A DNA stretch of 7,167 nt from contig CALARO010000388.1 in the NCBI GenBank assembly GCA_937888935.1, forward strand, positions 1 through 7,167, read 5' to 3'. This DNA is from an uncultured Clostridia bacterium (GTDB lineage Bacteria > Bacillota > Clostridia > Christensenellales > Borkfalkiaceae). Both the position numbers and the translations under genes were made by a program. The notes beneath the pieces are model-generated. The model saw nothing but the letters and a program-made list of their open reading frames with translations. It was not told the DNA's origin and ran no database searches. This document shows positions 5,823 through 7,167 of the stretch, piece by piece. Numbering within the stretch: position 1 is the first letter of the stretch; each line of letters starts with the position of its first letter.

Positions 5823-6260
5823 ATGACCGGAGAAACTTATTTGGGCAAAATTCAGAACATGACGCGCACGATGCAGAACGTGGTGTTCGTAAGAGGCAAG
5901 AAATCTTTCAACAATTCCGAAATGAGAATGCTTGAAGAGATCGTTGCGGCGGAAAAGAAAGGCGAACGCCTGATTTCCACGGAACTTGCCGATAAAGTGG
6001 GCGTTACGCGTTCGGCGATTTCGCAGATGGTAAATCGTCTTTCTGCGAAAGGCTATGTAAAGCGCGTTCCCGACGACGTAGACAGAAAAATCGCCTACAT
6101 CGTGATGGACGGCAAAGGCAAAGAGCTGTATCTTGCGCAGAGAAAGAAGATGGGCGAAGTCGTAAACAAGGTTATCAACGATTTCGGCGCGGACAAGGCG
6201 AATCAGATGATCAAACTCGTAGAAGAGTTTTCCGATTCCGTTTACAGAAACGTAAGATAA
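5823..6260 (+). CDS. MarR-family winged-helix transcriptional regulator
   Basis: This 145-residue protein has normal length for MarR regulators, which bind palindromic DNA as dimers and usually respond to small phenolic or toxic ligands or to oxidation. The winged helix is clear: LISTELADKVG (50-60), recognition helix about 62-74 (TRSAISQMVNRLS), and wing with the family signature DDVDRK at 84-89. Flanking helices (about 1-45 and 98-145) would form the dimer interface. No Cys is present, so a thiol redox switch of the OhrR type is unlikely. GGAGG at 5811-5815 lies 7 bases before the ATG at 5823. An ATG at 5818 is immediately followed by TAA and is too close to GGAGG to be the start. It has its own consensus promoter and sits upstream of an ABC transporter gene on the same strand, suggesting that it controls itself and that transporter. 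Confidence 0.9.
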   Translation: MTGETYLGKIQNMTRTMQNVVFVRGKKSFNNSEMRMLEEIVAAEKKGERLISTELADKVGVTRSAISQMVNRLSAKGYVKRVPDDVDRKIAYIVMDGKGKELYLAQRKKMGEVVNKVINDFGADKANQMIKLVEEFSDSVYRNVR

Positions 6261-6281
6261 GCCAAGCGCAAACAGCAGAAC

Positions 6282-6315
6282 AAACAAAGCGGAGAGATAT
6301 TCTTCGCTTTGTTTT
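6282..6315 (+). terminator. Hairpin between the MarR and ABC genes, probable terminator or attenuator
   Basis: The arms AAACAAAGCG (6282-6291) and CGCTTTGTTT (6305-6314) pair perfectly and extend inward by four more pairs including one G-T, leaving a GATAT loop. The T run is short (four T, three of them in the stem), so termination may be incomplete and allow some read-through into the ABC gene at 6399. I see no good promoter between 6316 and 6398; TTGCAA at 6341 with CATAAA 17 bases later is the best and is poor. Confidence 0.6.
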
Positions 6316-6398
6316 CGTAACGGCGGAAATTAAGAAAAATTTGCAAAAAAACGCCGAAAAACGCATAAAAAATTCAGGATAAAACGGAGAAAATTCGT

Positions 6399-7167
6399 AT
6401 GCTCAGGCTGAAAAACATCACAAAGGACTACGAAAGCGGCGGCAGCGCGGTACACGCGCTCAAAGGCGTGTCGCTCGATTTCAGAAAGAACGAATTCGTT
6501 TCGATTTTAGGGCAATCGGGTTGCGGAAAAACCACGCTATTGAATATCATCGGCGGCTTGGATAAATACACGTCCGGCGATCTCGAAATCGGCGGCGTTT
6601 CCACAAAAAATTTCACCGACGGCGATTGGGACGTATACAGAAATCACCGCATCGGTTTCGTGTTTCAATCGTATAATTTAATTCCGCACCAGACCATTCT
6701 CGGCAACGTGGAAATCGCGCTCACGATCGCGGGCGTATCGAAATCGGAAAGAAAAAAACGCGCCGCCGAAGCACTCAGAAGAGTGGGACTTGAAAAAGAG
6801 CTGAATAAAAAACCCAATCAGCTTTCGGGCGGGCAGATGCAGCGCGTGGCAATCGCCCGCGCGCTGGTAAACAGTCCCGAAATTCTGCTTGCCGACGAGC
6901 CTACGGGCGCGCTGGACAGCGCAACGAGCGTGCAGATTATGGAACTCATCCGCGAAATCGCGGGCGAAAGGCTCGTGATCATGGTTACGCACAATCCCGA
7001 GCTTGCGGAAAAGTATTCCACGCGTATCGTGCGCTTATCCGACGGCAAGGTGGTTTCCGACAGCAACCCTTATAATTCGGACAAAGACGAAGACAGGCAA
7101 GCCCTGATCGAAAAGGTAAAGGCGAAAAATTATTCGAATGAAGAGCTTGCAAAAAAGCTTGCGGCAA
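6399..7167 (+). CDS. MacB/BceA-type ABC transporter ATP-binding protein, 3'-truncated by window edge
   Basis: The frame is open from the ATG at 6399 to the end of the window (256 codons, no stop). All nucleotide-binding motifs are intact: Walker A GQSGCGKTT (38-46), Q-loop Gln90 in FVFQSYN, signature LSGGQ (142-146), Walker B ILLADEP (162-168), D-loop GALDS (170-174) and switch His198 in VTHN. GLDKYTSGDL and the LIPHQT segment place it in the MacB/LolD/BceA group, which powers FtsX-like permeases in export or antimicrobial-peptide resistance. After the ATPase domain (about residue 213) the chain continues into a charged, Lys/Glu-rich stretch instead of ending, so a fusion to a C-terminal FtsX-type permease, as in many clostridial proteins starting with similar segments, is likely but not visible. 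GGAGA at 6386-6390 lies 8 bases before ATG. It is 138 bases downstream of the MarR gene, its probable regulator. Confidence 0.9.
   Translation, partial: MLRLKNITKDYESGGSAVHALKGVSLDFRKNEFVSILGQSGCGKTTLLNIIGGLDKYTSGDLEIGGVSTKNFTDGDWDVYRNHRIGFVFQSYNLIPHQTILGNVEIALTIAGVSKSERKKRAAEALRRVGLEKELNKKPNQLSGGQMQRVAIARALVNSPEILLADEPTGALDSATSVQIMELIREIAGERLVIMVTHNPELAEKYSTRIVRLSDGKVVSDSNPYNSDKDEDRQALIEKVKAKNYSNEELAKKLAA

Noticed and set aside
5739..6287. Minus-strand open frame of 182 codons over the MarR gene
   Set aside because: It is entirely antisense to a well-supported MarR gene and reaches into that gene's promoter; no domain is recognisable.

Overview
The window looks like an ordinary chromosomal stretch from a Gram-positive-type, probably anaerobic gut-associated bacterium of the Clostridia. 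The grounds are inferential: purine-rich Shine-Dalgarno sites (AAGGAAG, GGAGG) before nearly every gene, near-consensus sigma-A promoters, a GH109-type glycosidase, and an ABC ATPase resembling those of clostridial fused ATPase/permease exporters. G+C is around half by eye. No lineage marker is present, so the taxonomy is low confidence. There is no phage, transposon, CRISPR array, tRNA or rRNA.

Layout. (1) Bases 1-1189, plus strand: 3' part of a GH109-like, NAD-dependent Gfo/Idh/MocA-fold glycosidase, cut by the left edge. (2) 1287-2087, minus strand: an AraC-family regulator converging on it; the plus-strand terminator is written inside the last codons of this regulator. (3) 2088-2203: a compact divergent control region with two strong, interlocking sigma-A promoters. 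(4) 2204-3973, plus strand: a two-gene operon of a type I dehydroquinase-fold enzyme with an altered active site and a PIG3-type NAD(P)H:quinone oxidoreductase. (5) 3974-4118: a hairpin terminator that works best for the gene converging from the right, plus four tandem 12-base repeats. (6) 4119-5390, minus strand: an M18 aspartyl aminopeptidase. (7) 5391-5822: an AT-rich divergent intergenic region with a strong promoter for each flanking gene. (8) 5823-7167, plus strand: a MarR regulator, a hairpin, then the start of a MacB/BceA-type ABC transporter gene that runs off the right edge.

How the genes may work together (inference). The AraC protein, transcribed divergently from the dehydroquinase-fold/oxidoreductase pair through overlapping promoters, is the obvious candidate controller of that pair. 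With the GH109 enzyme next door this may be a small carbohydrate or cyclitol/sugar-acid utilisation locus. The aminopeptidase is a stand-alone housekeeping gene. The MarR gene and the ABC gene form a likely regulator/exporter unit. I found no clearly undescribed system. The points most worth following are the substituted active site of the dehydroquinase-fold enzyme, the interlocked divergent promoters, and the terminator embedded in the conserved AraC C-terminal motif.
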